Of a stretch of DNA of 64,000 nucleotides, positions 45,989 through 57,106 are shown in pieces (within the stretch, counting starts at the first letter, position 1; each line of letters opens with the position of its first letter). This stretch comes from Hepsetus odoe (taxonomy: Eukaryota > Chordata > Actinopteri > Characiformes > Hepsetidae): positions 7,223,353 to 7,287,352 of the forward strand of contig CM029383.1 in the NCBI GenBank assembly GCA_017165825.1, written 5' to 3'. The notes beneath the pieces are model-generated. The model made no database searches. It was not told the DNA's origin and saw only the letters and a program-made list of their open reading frames with translations. The position numbers were made by a program, and so were the translations under genes.

Positions 45989-46085
45989 TTAGACAGATAG
46001 ATAGATAGATAGATAGATAGTTAGATAAGGGATGGATGGATGAACGGACAGACGGATGGACAGATGAAAGCTAGATAGATAGATA
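45302..46085. repeat. tetranucleotide higher-order repeat (GATA/GACA/GATG)
   Basis: Runs of gata and gaca alternate with a complex 40-bp insert gggatggatggatgaacgga, cagacggatggacagatgaa, aggtagaat. The insert starts at 45361, 45448, 45535, 45650, 45737 and 46029, with a partial copy near 45826; the commonest spacing is 87 bp. Confidence 0.95.
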
Positions 46086-46207
46086 GACATATGCAGTTCC
46101 AACACATCTCCCCTGACATTTCCCATCTCTCTTATATTGTTTCTATATTTTATTTCCAACCCGTCACACGTTAAATGTGTTCACTCACATCCATATGTTC
46201 ACTCACA

Positions 46208-46215
46208 TACGCGCA

Positions 46216-46277
<62 letters not shown>
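46208..46277. repeat. (CA)n microsatellite
   Basis: A near-pure run; a second (CA)n lies at 46592-46654. Long frames of His-Thr residues across both are artefacts. Confidence 0.96.
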
Positions 46278-46281
<4 letters not shown>

Positions 46282-46659
46282 TGTATATATACACATAACG
46301 CACACACACGCACACACGTTCTACCTATTTACTTCTATTTGCACACACTGTATACCTATTCTACCTGTTTTTCACAGACAGTTGCAGGTAAATTGCAGGC
46401 AAGCTCGGGAGAACTTCCAACGGTGTGCACCTCGGTTTGGAATGAGAAGACAAAGAAACAATGCGGCGCTACAATCCGGCTACAAAAGCATGTTGTCTCG
46501 GTCTGTGCTCTCCAGGGCCTTGCAGCAGAGGAACATTCTCTTCAAATGGGAAAAGGGCTTGTTACCCAGACAATACCGGCACTGTGGGTGTCTAACACAC
46601 ACACACACACACACACACGCACGCACACGCGCACACACATACACACACACACACGTGTG

Positions 46660-48273
46660 CACACAAAGACACATTGAAGAAGTGTGAGAATGGGGCAGAA
46701 TACCTGGGGAGGGAACAAAAAAAGGACCACTGGCGTAGGAGCATAGAACCAATTAAATCCAACAATAGAGACAGTACTGACAATACCGGGGACTTGGACC
46801 CGTTCCAGATCAGTGTAAGCCTTAAAATTACTGCTTACTTCACATGAGCTATCACACTGTTCGCCTGCAGTGGAAGGTGTCGCTCAGCTGGAAATTTCAA
46901 GGGACGTTGCTTTGTGTTGGTTTTTTTTGGAGGGGGTGTTACTATTTTTCCGCTCTTAAGTTTCCTTCCAATTTTGTTCCTCCCGGATACACAAGCTGAT
47001 CCCCAGTGTCGTACATCTCGCCCTTATCACGCGGCAAGCAGTACAAGTGTTCAAGGAGGCAAATACTCTGATGCATAAGCCTGCCAGCGCATCTTTTCAT
47101 AATGGTCACCCAGCAGTGTTGCAAAAAAGGTCGGGAAAAATAAGGTGAGCCAGTGATCCAGTCTTGGCATTTGGGATTCAAGTGCAGCCCAGCTGGATGG
47201 AAGTCGTGTGCAGAAGTTTGCGGTAAAGTTACACAAGCGAAGGCGTCTCTGCTGGGAACAAACGTGAAAATGATGTTTGGTTAACGTTTAACTGAAGTGG
47301 AGATGATCTCCTCTTCTTGTTGTCATTTTCAGCCTCTTTTCTTCTTCGGGTCCTTCACTGAGCTTTATTCATTTTCGGTAGATCCTTCTCTTCTCTCCAT
47401 CTTCTAATTTCCTGTGCAGCCATGCGGCCTCAATGTATGACAGGTATGGACACACATCACTGAAATCATTTTGATTCAGCACCCCATCACTTGTCACTTA
47501 AAACGCATCCGATGTTGAAAATTTTGTTCATTTTACCAACATTTCCATGTGAAGGTCTGTGCAGCAACACTGTGGGTCAGTCTCTCAGTTTTCCAGTACC
47601 AGCCAAACCGTCCTCCAGCTCCCTGCCAGTGATAATGGGGTTTTGATTTGCAAATTAATTAGACCAGTTATATATTCTCAATTTTGTCCCCCAGCCGTCC
47701 TCGCTAACTTCCATTCATTCCTTGATGATGTGAGCATTAGGTTGTTTTTAGAAAGCTTTTAGAGTCTCTTTAGGGTCATAAAAAAGACTCTGGAATTGTC
47801 TCCACCTGACTTGGATTAACAGGTCCAATGAGCTCTGAGATCTCATGAAAAATGAACAAAACTTTTGCGTGTGTATTTGATTTTTTAAGGAATGGTGGGT
47901 TTTTGGCACCTTATTTATTAAAATAAATCATATATAAATATATCATATATAAATATATCATATATAAGTTGTATTAAATTACTTATTGTACATTTTTGGT
48001 ACTGATTATTATTATTGTTATTATTAATAATACAACAACAACAACAATGATAATAATAACAACAACAACAACGACAACAACACTAATAATAATGCTTTGG
48101 TCTAATTTTTACATCTACAGGTTTGTTCATGAATTTTGAATTCATTTTGAAATATTTTGGTGAATAAATGATTTGCAAAAAAAAACAACAACATGCAACT
48201 GAAATATATTCCAGGTCCAAAAGTAAGCCAGTGTAAAATTGCTGTAGGTTCACACTGGGAGGCAGGAGCAGGA
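46660..48273. other. gene-poor DNA with AT-rich simple repeats
   Basis: Holds three tandem atatcatatataa units at 47925-47970 and (attatt)/(aacaac) trinucleotides at 48008-48085. No gene seen. Confidence 0.5.
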
Positions 48274-48455
48274 CATGCGGTGGCCTAGTGGTTAGGGAGT
48301 TGCCCCCGCATCGGAAGATTGTGGGTTCGATTCCCTTAGGTAGGTTGCCCTGAGGTACCCTTGAGCAAGGTACCGTCCCCATCACTGCTCCCCGGTCGCT
48401 TTCAATAGCTGCACGGTGTTTGCATGGGTTAAATGGTTGTCACTTTCACTTTAAA
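48274..48455 (+). mobile_element. tRNA-derived SINE (main family), internally deleted
   Basis: catgcggtggcctagtggtt, gtgggttcgattcccttagg, gaggtacccttgagcaaggt, caatagctgcacggtgttt, then directly tggttgtcactttcacttt; the middle-tail block is missing. Confidence 0.87.
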
Positions 48456-48595
48456 ATGAAGTTAAACTCCAGCTCACTTTGTAAAAATGTTCTATTTCTC
48501 AGTTTAAATCTAAATTTACACCTGTCCTCATTCAAACAGCTGAGTTAGATGTTCATGCTGGACATCTGGACGGGCATTTTAAGTTTTTGAGTGTA

Positions 48596-48839
48596 GTGAA
48601 AGTGAAGTGAAAGTGACTAGGGTTAGGGTTAGTTTGAAGCACAGCACACGGTGAACTACAACGAAATGCATCCTCTGTATTTAACCCACACACACCGTGG
48701 GGCAGCCATATCCAGCACCCGGAGAGCAGTGATGGGCATGGTATCTTGCTCAAAGGTACTTCAGGGCAACCCACTTGTCCAGGATTCAAACCCATGACCT
48801 TTGGCGTTTAGATCTTAACCACGAGTCCACCTCTGCCCC
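48596..48839 (-). mobile_element. tRNA-derived SINE (main family) with a telomere-like insert
   Basis: gtgaagtgaaagtgactagg, then ggttagggttag in place of the usual attgtcattgtga, then cacagcacacggtgaactac, gagcagtgatgggcatggta, tccacctctgcccc. Confidence 0.85.
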
Positions 48840-48892
48840 ATGTTAGAGTCACCTTTTTTCCACTGTTTTTATTGATGAAAGAGTGTCTGTGT

Positions 48893-49003
48893 GTCGGCCC
48901 TCTGATTGGTTGATGACCTGTTTGGGTTGTTCCGCCCTGGAGAGGCTCCAACACCACCTGTGACCCTACTCAGGATAAATGGATGAGATAAAGAGTGAAT
49001 GAA
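48893..49003 (+). mobile_element. worn L2-like tail
   Basis: tcggccctctgattggttga, ctggagaggctccaacacca, cctgtgaccctactcaggat, aaatggatgaga: the standard tail order, diverged. Confidence 0.6.
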
Positions 49004-49005
49004 CT

Positions 49006-51500
49006 GTTTAAATATAGCTGATTGACAAAAGCGCATTTTCTGCTTGGTATGTTCGTGGAGGTCAGGACATACTCGGATTTCAAACACATGTCAGATGATG
49101 GTAATGGTTCTGGCTGAGATGGTTAATGGTTACATCTTTCCAGACTGACACTGATACTCAACAACTGTTGCTCAGTGTGAAGAGACAATGTTGCAACAGC
49201 CTCACAACACAGTTTGGACCGTTGCCAAAGGTTTGGAGGACAGCGCCATTAAAAAACAACTCAGCGAACATCTTTTGAGCTTAATGCCATTAAAGTTTCA
49301 CTGAATCTACAAAACAGCAAGCTGCTTAATGGCCACTTTTTCAGAAACCCTTGTAGCTCCACCTTGTGGGTGTACAAAAACTGCACCCATCTGTTGATGC
49401 CCAGTTTGTGCTAGCCGTCCCTTAGGCCATCATCATTCCACCAAGCTGCTCTACTGGATATTTTTGGGTGTTTGTCCACTCTCACGTTTAGCATTGTGCA
49501 AAAACCACAAGAACACCAACGTGCCTCAAACCAGGACCACACAACCTCATCAGTGTAACTGCTGGTCCATCACCCTGGTTATAACTGGATACGTTCCTGA
49601 GCAGCAGAAGCAGAGCACACTGCATCTGTAAGGTGTTTGAAGTTACTCGTCAAACTTAAAAAGGGGTAAAATAGGACCCACTCTTTGATTTTCCGACTTA
49701 AAATCATCCACTTGTAAGCAATGATGAACACCCCGTTCCTCAGCAGCCTTAAATGTCTTTAGTGAAGATTATGCACTGCTGCCTGTGAGGCAGATTTCGT
49801 CCCGAGGTCAGGTCTTATTTATCTGGAGGTCCTGGGAGCCGGACGGCTGAGGATATGAAGCCAGTCTGGGAGAAATACCTCACAATAAAATGCTTTAAAG
49901 GTGCCGGCAAGGTTGAAAAATAATGCTGGAGAGGAAATTCTGCAGATATTTGATAAAATACTCGGTGGAAGCTTGACTCGAAGTCTCTCGCCTTGTCCTC
50001 TTTAGAGCGTTTTGATTTATTCATGTATGTTTTGCACAAGGCCTGAGGCCTGAAGGGGGGAAAGCAGGTCACTGTCAGCCTCCGTTTCTCTCAAGGATTC
50101 CTCGCTCAAACCCCGGCCACCAGCTATTGTCAGGAGTGTGACAGTCCACAGCACTCTCCCTTAGTCGCCGCCGACCTCTCGGGGCCGGTGGGCTCACGTC
50201 ACAAACCGATCAAAGAGCGAGCGATGTCAGCGTGGCGTTCTGCAGCTCACTGCATGCTGCATGACGGCCCGGCAGGGGGGAGAGTGATGCAGGGACAAAC
50301 GATGGCTAGGGAGAAGGGCAATGGATCCCAGCATGGATGGACCAGTCCTATTCCCTCCATCCCTCACCCCTCCTCATTTGCCCCAGGCAGAGACAGGATC
50401 AAACCCACCTGTCTCATCCCCCGCTCTGATGCAAACCTGGATGATATGGCTAAACGTCCCAGCACAATATATTTCCCCTACAATCTCATATCATCAAATA
50501 ACTTCCCAGTTTTGGCCAAGCGTTATTATTAATGAGCGAATCAGAATCAAAAGATTCTCTAAAAATCAAACAGTATCCTAGAAAGAACTAACAGTTTCTG
50601 TATGATTAATGGCCTAGGTGAGGATATTTTCAATACCAGACTTTAAATACCCAAAAGGAGGTGATGTCTTGGTTGAAGTCAATAGGAAACCCAACCGAGA
50701 ACATTGACCGTAGAGTACACAGCATCACGAAGCCCATTATAAGGAAATGTCAGGGTCTGATTTGGCATTTCTGAAAAAAAAACACAACAAAACAAACAAA
50801 CAAAAAAAACAATAGTTTAGTGAAACTGAAAACATAAAAAATGAGAAGAAAAATGAAAACCATTAATGTAGTAATATACTACTGTAATAATAATAATAAT
50901 AATAATAATTATTATTATTATTATTATGATAATGTCATAAATTGATCAAATCAGTTCTTCCTCTCCGGTTGGTTTGTGCTGCTGTAAGTGAGTGGGTAAA
51001 TTTCTTCTTCCATCAGGTAAATAGTTCACCGTGCAATCGAGCAACTAATCAAAGTTTAAGCCTTTCCTGCAGACTGTGATAAAATAAATGATGCAATAAA
51101 TAATAAAGTCACAACTAAACAAGTAATCAACTATTGTCATGGTTTTATCTCACAGGCCTACAGTGAGGTTCCATATCCAGCCTGCATGGCAAATATGTGT
51201 AGTTGGAAAACATCAGCCCGGGAGTGATGAACAGAGTTACATGCTGTTTCCACCTGGCTGTCACAATTAGAAGGCTAACGACAGGACAGGATCTCACTGA
51301 GATGAGGACGGCACTTGGCATGCCACGCTGAGATTAACATGCCTCTGCGGCTGGGTTTACAGCAGGCTCTAAAGGCCACGAGATATTCTCCAAACTGACC
51401 GTCTAAAGTTCTAGATAGTTGTAACTGAGTTTTAAAAAAACAACTTTATGTGGCACTGGACATCAAAAAGGTCCTCTTAACCAAAACAACGATGAACTAT
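49006..51500. other. gene-poor DNA, no gene seen
   Basis: Includes (aat)n immediately followed by (att)n at 50886-50927, a potential AT hairpin. Otherwise unique sequence without recognised exons. Confidence 0.45.
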
Positions 51501-51502
51501 TC

Positions 51503-51815
51503 ATCCATCCATTTGTCCGTTCATCCATCCATGCATCCATGCGTCCACCAATCTATCCATCCATCCATCCATCCATCCATTATTTGAGCTGCTTATCCTA
51601 ACCAGGATTATGGAGGGTTGCTGGTCGAGAAACACTCTTGACAGGTCACCAGTCCATTAGAGGATAATTTAGCATCTCCAAACCACAAGACATATAATTT
51701 TGGACTTAATGTCCCATGGACAGAATATGCACACATGGACCCACATGTAAACAGAACAGAACCCAGAGCCTTCAGGCTGTGAGGCAAGAGCACCTACCAC
51801 TGTGCCTCCCTGACA
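51503..51815 (-). mobile_element. L2-type LINE 3' region, reverse-oriented
   Basis: Starts with (catc)n, then tatttgagctgcttatccta, cttgacaggtcaccagtcca, agaggataatttagcatctc, agaatatgcacacatgg, ctgtgaggcaagagcaccta, ccactgtgcctccc: the known fish L2-like block order in reverse. Confidence 0.7.
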
Positions 51816-53070
51816 AATGATCATGATCACCCCATCACGGTAGTTTGAAGACCGTTTTATGGTAGACATGAGGTCGCCAACAGCTCTAAGTACTAGTGTT
51901 ACCCAATCCTAAATCCATAGAGACATCAACAAAAGAGCTCGACCCTCCAGACCTCTCAGGATTCACCTTCAAGGCAAGAAATCCTTGAATGGAAGCTGAA
52001 TTGCGAGAACGGCTTGCCATTTCTCTTATTTAATTTCTGCCGGAGGAATACGATCGTTTTCCGCAAAAACCCGAGGTGCATCAATATTAAACAGGCCTAG
52101 TGAGTCAGGTAAATTATGTAGATTATGTTTTGAAAAGCTGGGAAGCACTTTTCCTCACATCAGCGAGGCTGCTTATGTGACATGGCTGCCGCGCTCCACC
52201 TGGGTGCATTTTGATGTCGGTCTAAATAGAAGACGGAAAGCACCCACGGAGAGGGGAGGAAGGACTCCCATTAGTCACACAGATTATTGATATAGAAGCT
52301 CTGATCTCAGTGCAGCACTTTTCATCCACTGTCGCTCGGTAAGAGCTGGGCGACGTGTCACAACTCAATCGGAAAAATAAATGAGGAAGTTCTTGAGGAA
52401 GCCTTTCGTTGTTGGCATGGGGATTGCGATGTTCAAACTGTGTCGAGAAGAGCTGGAGCCACGCTAAGAACGAACTCCGTGCAGACGCTGTTGGATATAC
52501 CGGGGAGTCTGGAGCACGGGCACGACTAGTTGGCCTCCTTTTAAAATGTTTTCACACTTTGAAGTTCCTCTCGGCAGGATTTCCTTGTTTTCTCCTGGAG
52601 AACTAATTGCAAAGTCACCCGCTATGACTATCACTTTGCTAAAAGTGCCGTCTGGAAGTTTCCAGTCCGGGGTCATTACTGCAATCTTTCAGACCTTTCC
52701 GAATTCGCTTGACCAGCCTGAACATGTGGGCCGAAAGAAACCGTGCTGCGTTAAATCTCACTTATAATGTTGCACAGGGAGGTCCGACATGCACTGTACC
52801 TCCTGATATTTTTCCCCGTGTTATTGCAAGCAGTGGTCCTTCCATGTGGTAATTACAAAAAAAGCAGCTGTACAGAGGGCTTTATGACCAGCAGGCATAA
52901 TTACTGAGAACAGTTCCCACTGCCCTGAATGTTCTCAGGTCATTCTGGCATAAACCAAAAGCTCCAGTTTCAGAGGACCCCCAGCGGCAATAGTAATAGA
53001 CCCCATCAGGAAACCCACAAACCCATCTGACTTCATATAGTTCTTAGAAATGCTCTTTGCTGAACTTCAA
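51816..53070. other. unique gene-poor DNA
   Basis: Balanced-composition sequence without recognised repeats or exons. Confidence 0.4.
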
Positions 53071-53077
53071 TCTACAT

Positions 53078-53525
53078 CTACAGAACTGTCAGAAGCCTTC
53101 AGTCACACCTCGTTTCTTCATGTTTTGTTTCCGAGGAGCCAGACTTTCTTTTGTTTTTAATTATTGAGGGCCAGTTCTCCAGATCTCCAGTGTGTTTGTT
53201 TCTCATTTTCAGTCCAGTCTCTGTACCTGAGCAGTTCTGCAGATCTTCCTGAAGGACAGTGTTATTGTCTCTCATGTTCCGTCCAGTCTCTGTACCTGAG
53301 CAGTTCTGCAGATCTTCCTGAAGGACAGTGTTATTGTCTCTCATGTTCAGTCCAGTCTCTGTACCTGAGCAGTTCTCCAGATCTTCCTGAAGGACAGTGT
53401 TGTTGTCTCTCATGTTCAGTCCAGTCTCTGTACCTGAGCAGCTCTGCAGATCTTCCTGAAGGACAGTGTTGTTGTCCCTCATGTTCAGTCCAGTCTCTGT
53501 ACCTGCCTTACCTGTAGCTTTGTCT
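53078..53525 (+). mobile_element. Tc1-derived element with five tandem 69-bp units
   Basis: Starts with the family end acagaactgtcagaagcctt. From 53171 to 53505 five head-to-tail copies of the 69-bp unit (gcagttctgcagatcttcct, gaaggacagtgttattgtct, catgttcagtccagtctctg) are present; the first copy is shortened. On the minus strand the unit is 23 codons and stays open (MRDNNTVLQEDLENCSGTET-type peptide). Confidence 0.88.
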
Positions 53526-53682
53526 AGTAGAGGAGGTGTTTGATGAAATGTCTTAAAAAGTAAAATTATTTAAATTGGACAAATATTATTATCATAAATG
53601 ATCATCATAATGAGAAAGTGGAGAGTTGGTAGACTGAAGATGATTTGAATATAGGGAGTGATATGAGAGGATACCTTGCCGT

Positions 53683-53900
53683 TAGAGTGGTGGCTTGGTG
53701 ATTAGGAGCTAGGTCTCAGGATCAGAAGGTCATGGGTTTGAATCCCAGATCAGTAGGTTGTCCTGAGCTACCCTTGAGCAGGGTGCCGTTCCTGTCACTG
53801 CTCCCCGGGCACTGGACATTGCTGCACATTGTGTGTGGGTTAAATACAGAGGTTTCAGATGGTTGTGCTGTGCTGTGTTTCACAATGACAAATAGTCACG
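53683..53900 (+). mobile_element. tRNA-derived SINE (main family), first of a tandem pair
   Basis: gagtggtggcttggtgatta, atgggtttgaatcccagatc, tacccttgagcagggtgccg, ctgctccccgggcactggac, gtgggttaaatacagaggtt, caaatagtcacgttctt. Confidence 0.86.
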
Positions 53901-53905
53901 TTCTT

Positions 53906-54125
53906 GGGCAGAGGTGGCCTAGGATAAGAAGGTAATGTGTTCCAATCCCACCTGAAGTACCCTTGAGCAAGGTACCGCCCCGTCAATGCTCCGTGGGCAT
54001 TTTTATAGCTGCCCCCTGCAGCTATAAAAATGCGCAGTGTGTGTGGGTGAATAGCAAATGTTGAATTTTGTCGTCGTTCACTGAGTGCAGTTCTGTGACA
54101 ATGACAAACTAGTCACTTTCACTTT
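53906..54125 (+). mobile_element. tRNA-derived SINE (main family), second of the pair, with a perfect hairpin
   Basis: gggcagaggtggcctaggat, gtacccttgagcaaggtacc, gctccgtgggcatttttata and a complete tgacaaactagtcactttca end. A perfect 16-bp hairpin at 53997-54033 replaces the ordinary ctgctgcacgg junction. Confidence 0.85.
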
Positions 54126-54126
54126 G

Positions 54127-56899
54127 TTAGCAAATAATCCCAAATAGGTCACCACCCTGTTGGCTACCCTCGATAAAAAAAAACAAACATCATATATATG
54201 TTTCACTGTATTTTTTGATTTTTCTACAGAAAGAAACAGTCTGGGAGCATATATTGACCAATCAGCATCTATGCTAGTGCAAGACTTTAATATGCGCCAT
54301 ATCTTTAATTGACTCTGAACCATTTTCTTAGTTGAATTTCTGTAATTACAGTTCAAGACTATTTCATTTATAACAAAGGATAAACACCAACAGACCAGCG
54401 TGGCACATCATTCCCGGCATTGGGCACGTCCGCCTGCATCGCTGATTAGGCTTAACTTCACCGTTTGAAAATGAGATTCCTTTCAAGGAGGAAATGGCAA
54501 TTCTTTCTGACGCAAAACTGTCTGCAGCTCGTACAGAGAAATTCGGTGATTGAGGCTGGCCGGAAAATCTTATTTCCATTACGTGCTCCGTCTGGAGCCG
54601 TCTCACCTGGGCCTGCGGATGTCTGCAACCTCTCGGTTTTGATTCTGCAGACAGGAATAAGTAAATAAACAAATAAATAAAGGCCAAACAGCTGTAAGTA
54701 TCTTGATTTGCTTGTCTGAAATAAGATATGCATGGCTTGACGGACGCCATTTCAAGCCCCATTGGAACTCAATCTGTATTTCATCACTTTTCAGTCAAAC
54801 AGGAAAACAGTGTATTAGCTTTTGTCACTTTTCATCAAGTCTCGGGATTTTTAGAAATATTCTCAGAGCCTACTGTCACAAGTGCTTTACGTGACGCTCC
54901 GAAAACACATCAGTCATCCCGTAATGATATAGGTGGCTCATCTCGTCTCTTTCTTTACCCGTTCCTTCGCTATTCCCTGCCATTTCCCTCCCGACTTGTG
55001 AACGTGGCCCTATTATGTCACTTTCAATTAGCGAAATGCCTGTTAGGAAATAAAGACCTCTTGATGGATCGCAGCGGAGGGTGGCTTTGGCAAACGCTGG
55101 GAATGTTGGCATATGAATTCTGACACTGACACACCGTGTTTCATTCCTCCAAATGTCTCATTCCGAGCTGAAACACTGATCCTGATCTCTGTCGGGAAGG
55201 AGGGGACTTTGCTGTTACTGTATTTCTGGGATAAGACAAAATATGTCTTTCAATACAGTGGGCCTACATGCATGCAAAAAAATGAGTATCAGTGAAGGAA
55301 TTAAATGTGGAGCGACAGTATGAATGCTGCTAGCTTGTAAAACCATGCCAGGCCGGCACTTTCGGTTAAATAGCGGTGCATATTAACAACCCGAGTGCGC
55401 CCCAGCAGAGCGTGCGGTGCTGAGCAGAAGGCCGGTTTTAATCGCAAAGGTTGAATGTGTCTGGCAGGGGGACGAGGGTGGTGGGTTGGAGATATGGCGA
55501 GGATTTATGCAGACGCGAGATTAGGAGGCCGTCGCCAGTTCTATCGCAGTGTCCTCCCCAGCGTGGAGAGTGGTGATATTGAAAGTAATCTTAAGGCAAA
55601 CATATAGGAGATCTCGTAATAGAAAAGAGGACGGGGGGACAAACGAACTAATCTATCTGCATTCGCAGACCGAGGCCGGCGGGCTTTTTGCCGCCCGAGG
55701 CTTGTAAAGAGACGTCGTCCAGATGTGGACAGCAGATGAGCTTTTTTAGGGACTAGAAATACTCCAGCGCAGGGGGGTTATGGTGTGCAATAATGGGCTC
55801 TGATCGATATTTTCCTCTTCTGCTCTTAATGGAGGCTATTATGCCCTTTGCAATGGAAAAAGAGACGACAGGTCAGACAGTAATAAGCAGTTTGTGAAGA
55901 GGGTGGCATCTGAAGTAGCATCAAAACAGAAAACTTCCCTTTAAATTGCAACCCTAGAAGAAAAATAACACCCTGCATTGCAACGAAAAAAATCTGTTTT
56001 GCCCTTGTTTCACAGTGTAGGGTTTTCATTTGGGGTCAAATGATGGGTTTAACATCTTGTAAGCCTTTTTCCATGTTCAGCCAACCAGCAAATCGTCTGC
56101 GGAGAGTAGGAGGTTAACTATATGTCGCCGGTTGCTCATTAGTTGCCTGAATTATGCCACTCTCTGCTGAAATATTTAACAGCTATGGTTTAAAAGCTCG
56201 TTAACAAACTGGTCAATTCAGCATCCCATAAAGTGGTCCATCTGTTTTACTGAAGACCCCACGGGTGCTTTTTTTGAATTCATAGACACCAAGATTTAGA
56301 AAGCTTGACTCCACTCCACTTCTGGGCAACTTCACTGTTGTTCCAACCCAGTCCTTAAGAAGATGCTTCTAATCCACTCTACCAAAAGAACAGTTATTCT
56401 ACCAATTATTTTTTCAACGCTAGCTGTTAAAATTCTCCCAGGCATTCCATCCTCCATCTGCAGACCCATCTGTAGCATGCTTTATGGCTCTCATTCCCAC
56501 TATATCTAATGGTTACATGAAGGTTAATGACTGGGCAAACGCAAAGCAGGCTAAGGTCGAGTTTTAACCACAAGCAGGGTTAGGAAGGGTAACAGGAGTC
56601 GCTGGCATATGGACACATATTGGGTATCAAACGGACCAGGGATTGTCTTGGGAATTTTGCAGGGTCCAGTGACAAGCAAAAGCTTTAGAGATGCTACAGT
56701 TTCGGTTGCATCTATTAATAGGCCAGACTAGGCTGTGGCTTATTTAACAGTGTAACAAGATAATGAACCTCACAAGGAAGTGCTTTGGCGGACTGCTCAG
56801 ACGCGGTTGGGGATTTTAGTGATTCTTGGGTTTGCTTGCGTCTCTGACTGCAGGCTGCAATGCCACAGTCTCACCACCTTGATGTCGAAACCTTTTGCC
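54127..56899. other. unique gene-poor DNA, possible conserved non-coding sequence
   Basis: No exon, RNA or element recognised over 2.8 kb. The stretch 55340-55790 has notably even base composition and no simple repeats. Confidence 0.38.
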
Positions 56900-57106
56900 A
56901 TCAAAGTGAAGGTGAAGTGGAAATTTGTCAGCACAGCATACAGTGAAACACAAATTCTCATCCGTATGCAACATGTAGTAGCGGCAGCCATATTTAGTGC
57001 CAATGATGGGGACAGTACCTTGCTTAAGGGTACCTGATCTGGGATTCCAATCCACAACCTTCTGATTATGGAGCCTAGTCCCCAAAAAACTAAGCCACCG
57101 CTGCCA
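56900..57106 (-). mobile_element. tRNA-derived SINE (main family)
   Basis: aaagtgaaggtgaagtgga tail, ggcagccatatttagtgcca, gacagtaccttgcttaaggg, tctgggattccaatccacaa, actaagccaccgctgcc. Confidence 0.83.

Noticed and set aside
45302..46085. Regular repeat-spacer pattern that might resemble a CRISPR array
   Set aside because: The spacers are simple tetranucleotides in a vertebrate genome; it is a satellite higher-order repeat.
46175..46752. Open frames with long His-Thr or Cys-Val runs
   Set aside because: They are (CA)n microsatellite translations. The part between the two (CA)n tracts has no known domain.
53099..53517. Repeated-peptide open frames on both strands
   Set aside because: The 69-bp unit in a transposon-derived element is a multiple of three; no start context or family supports a protein.
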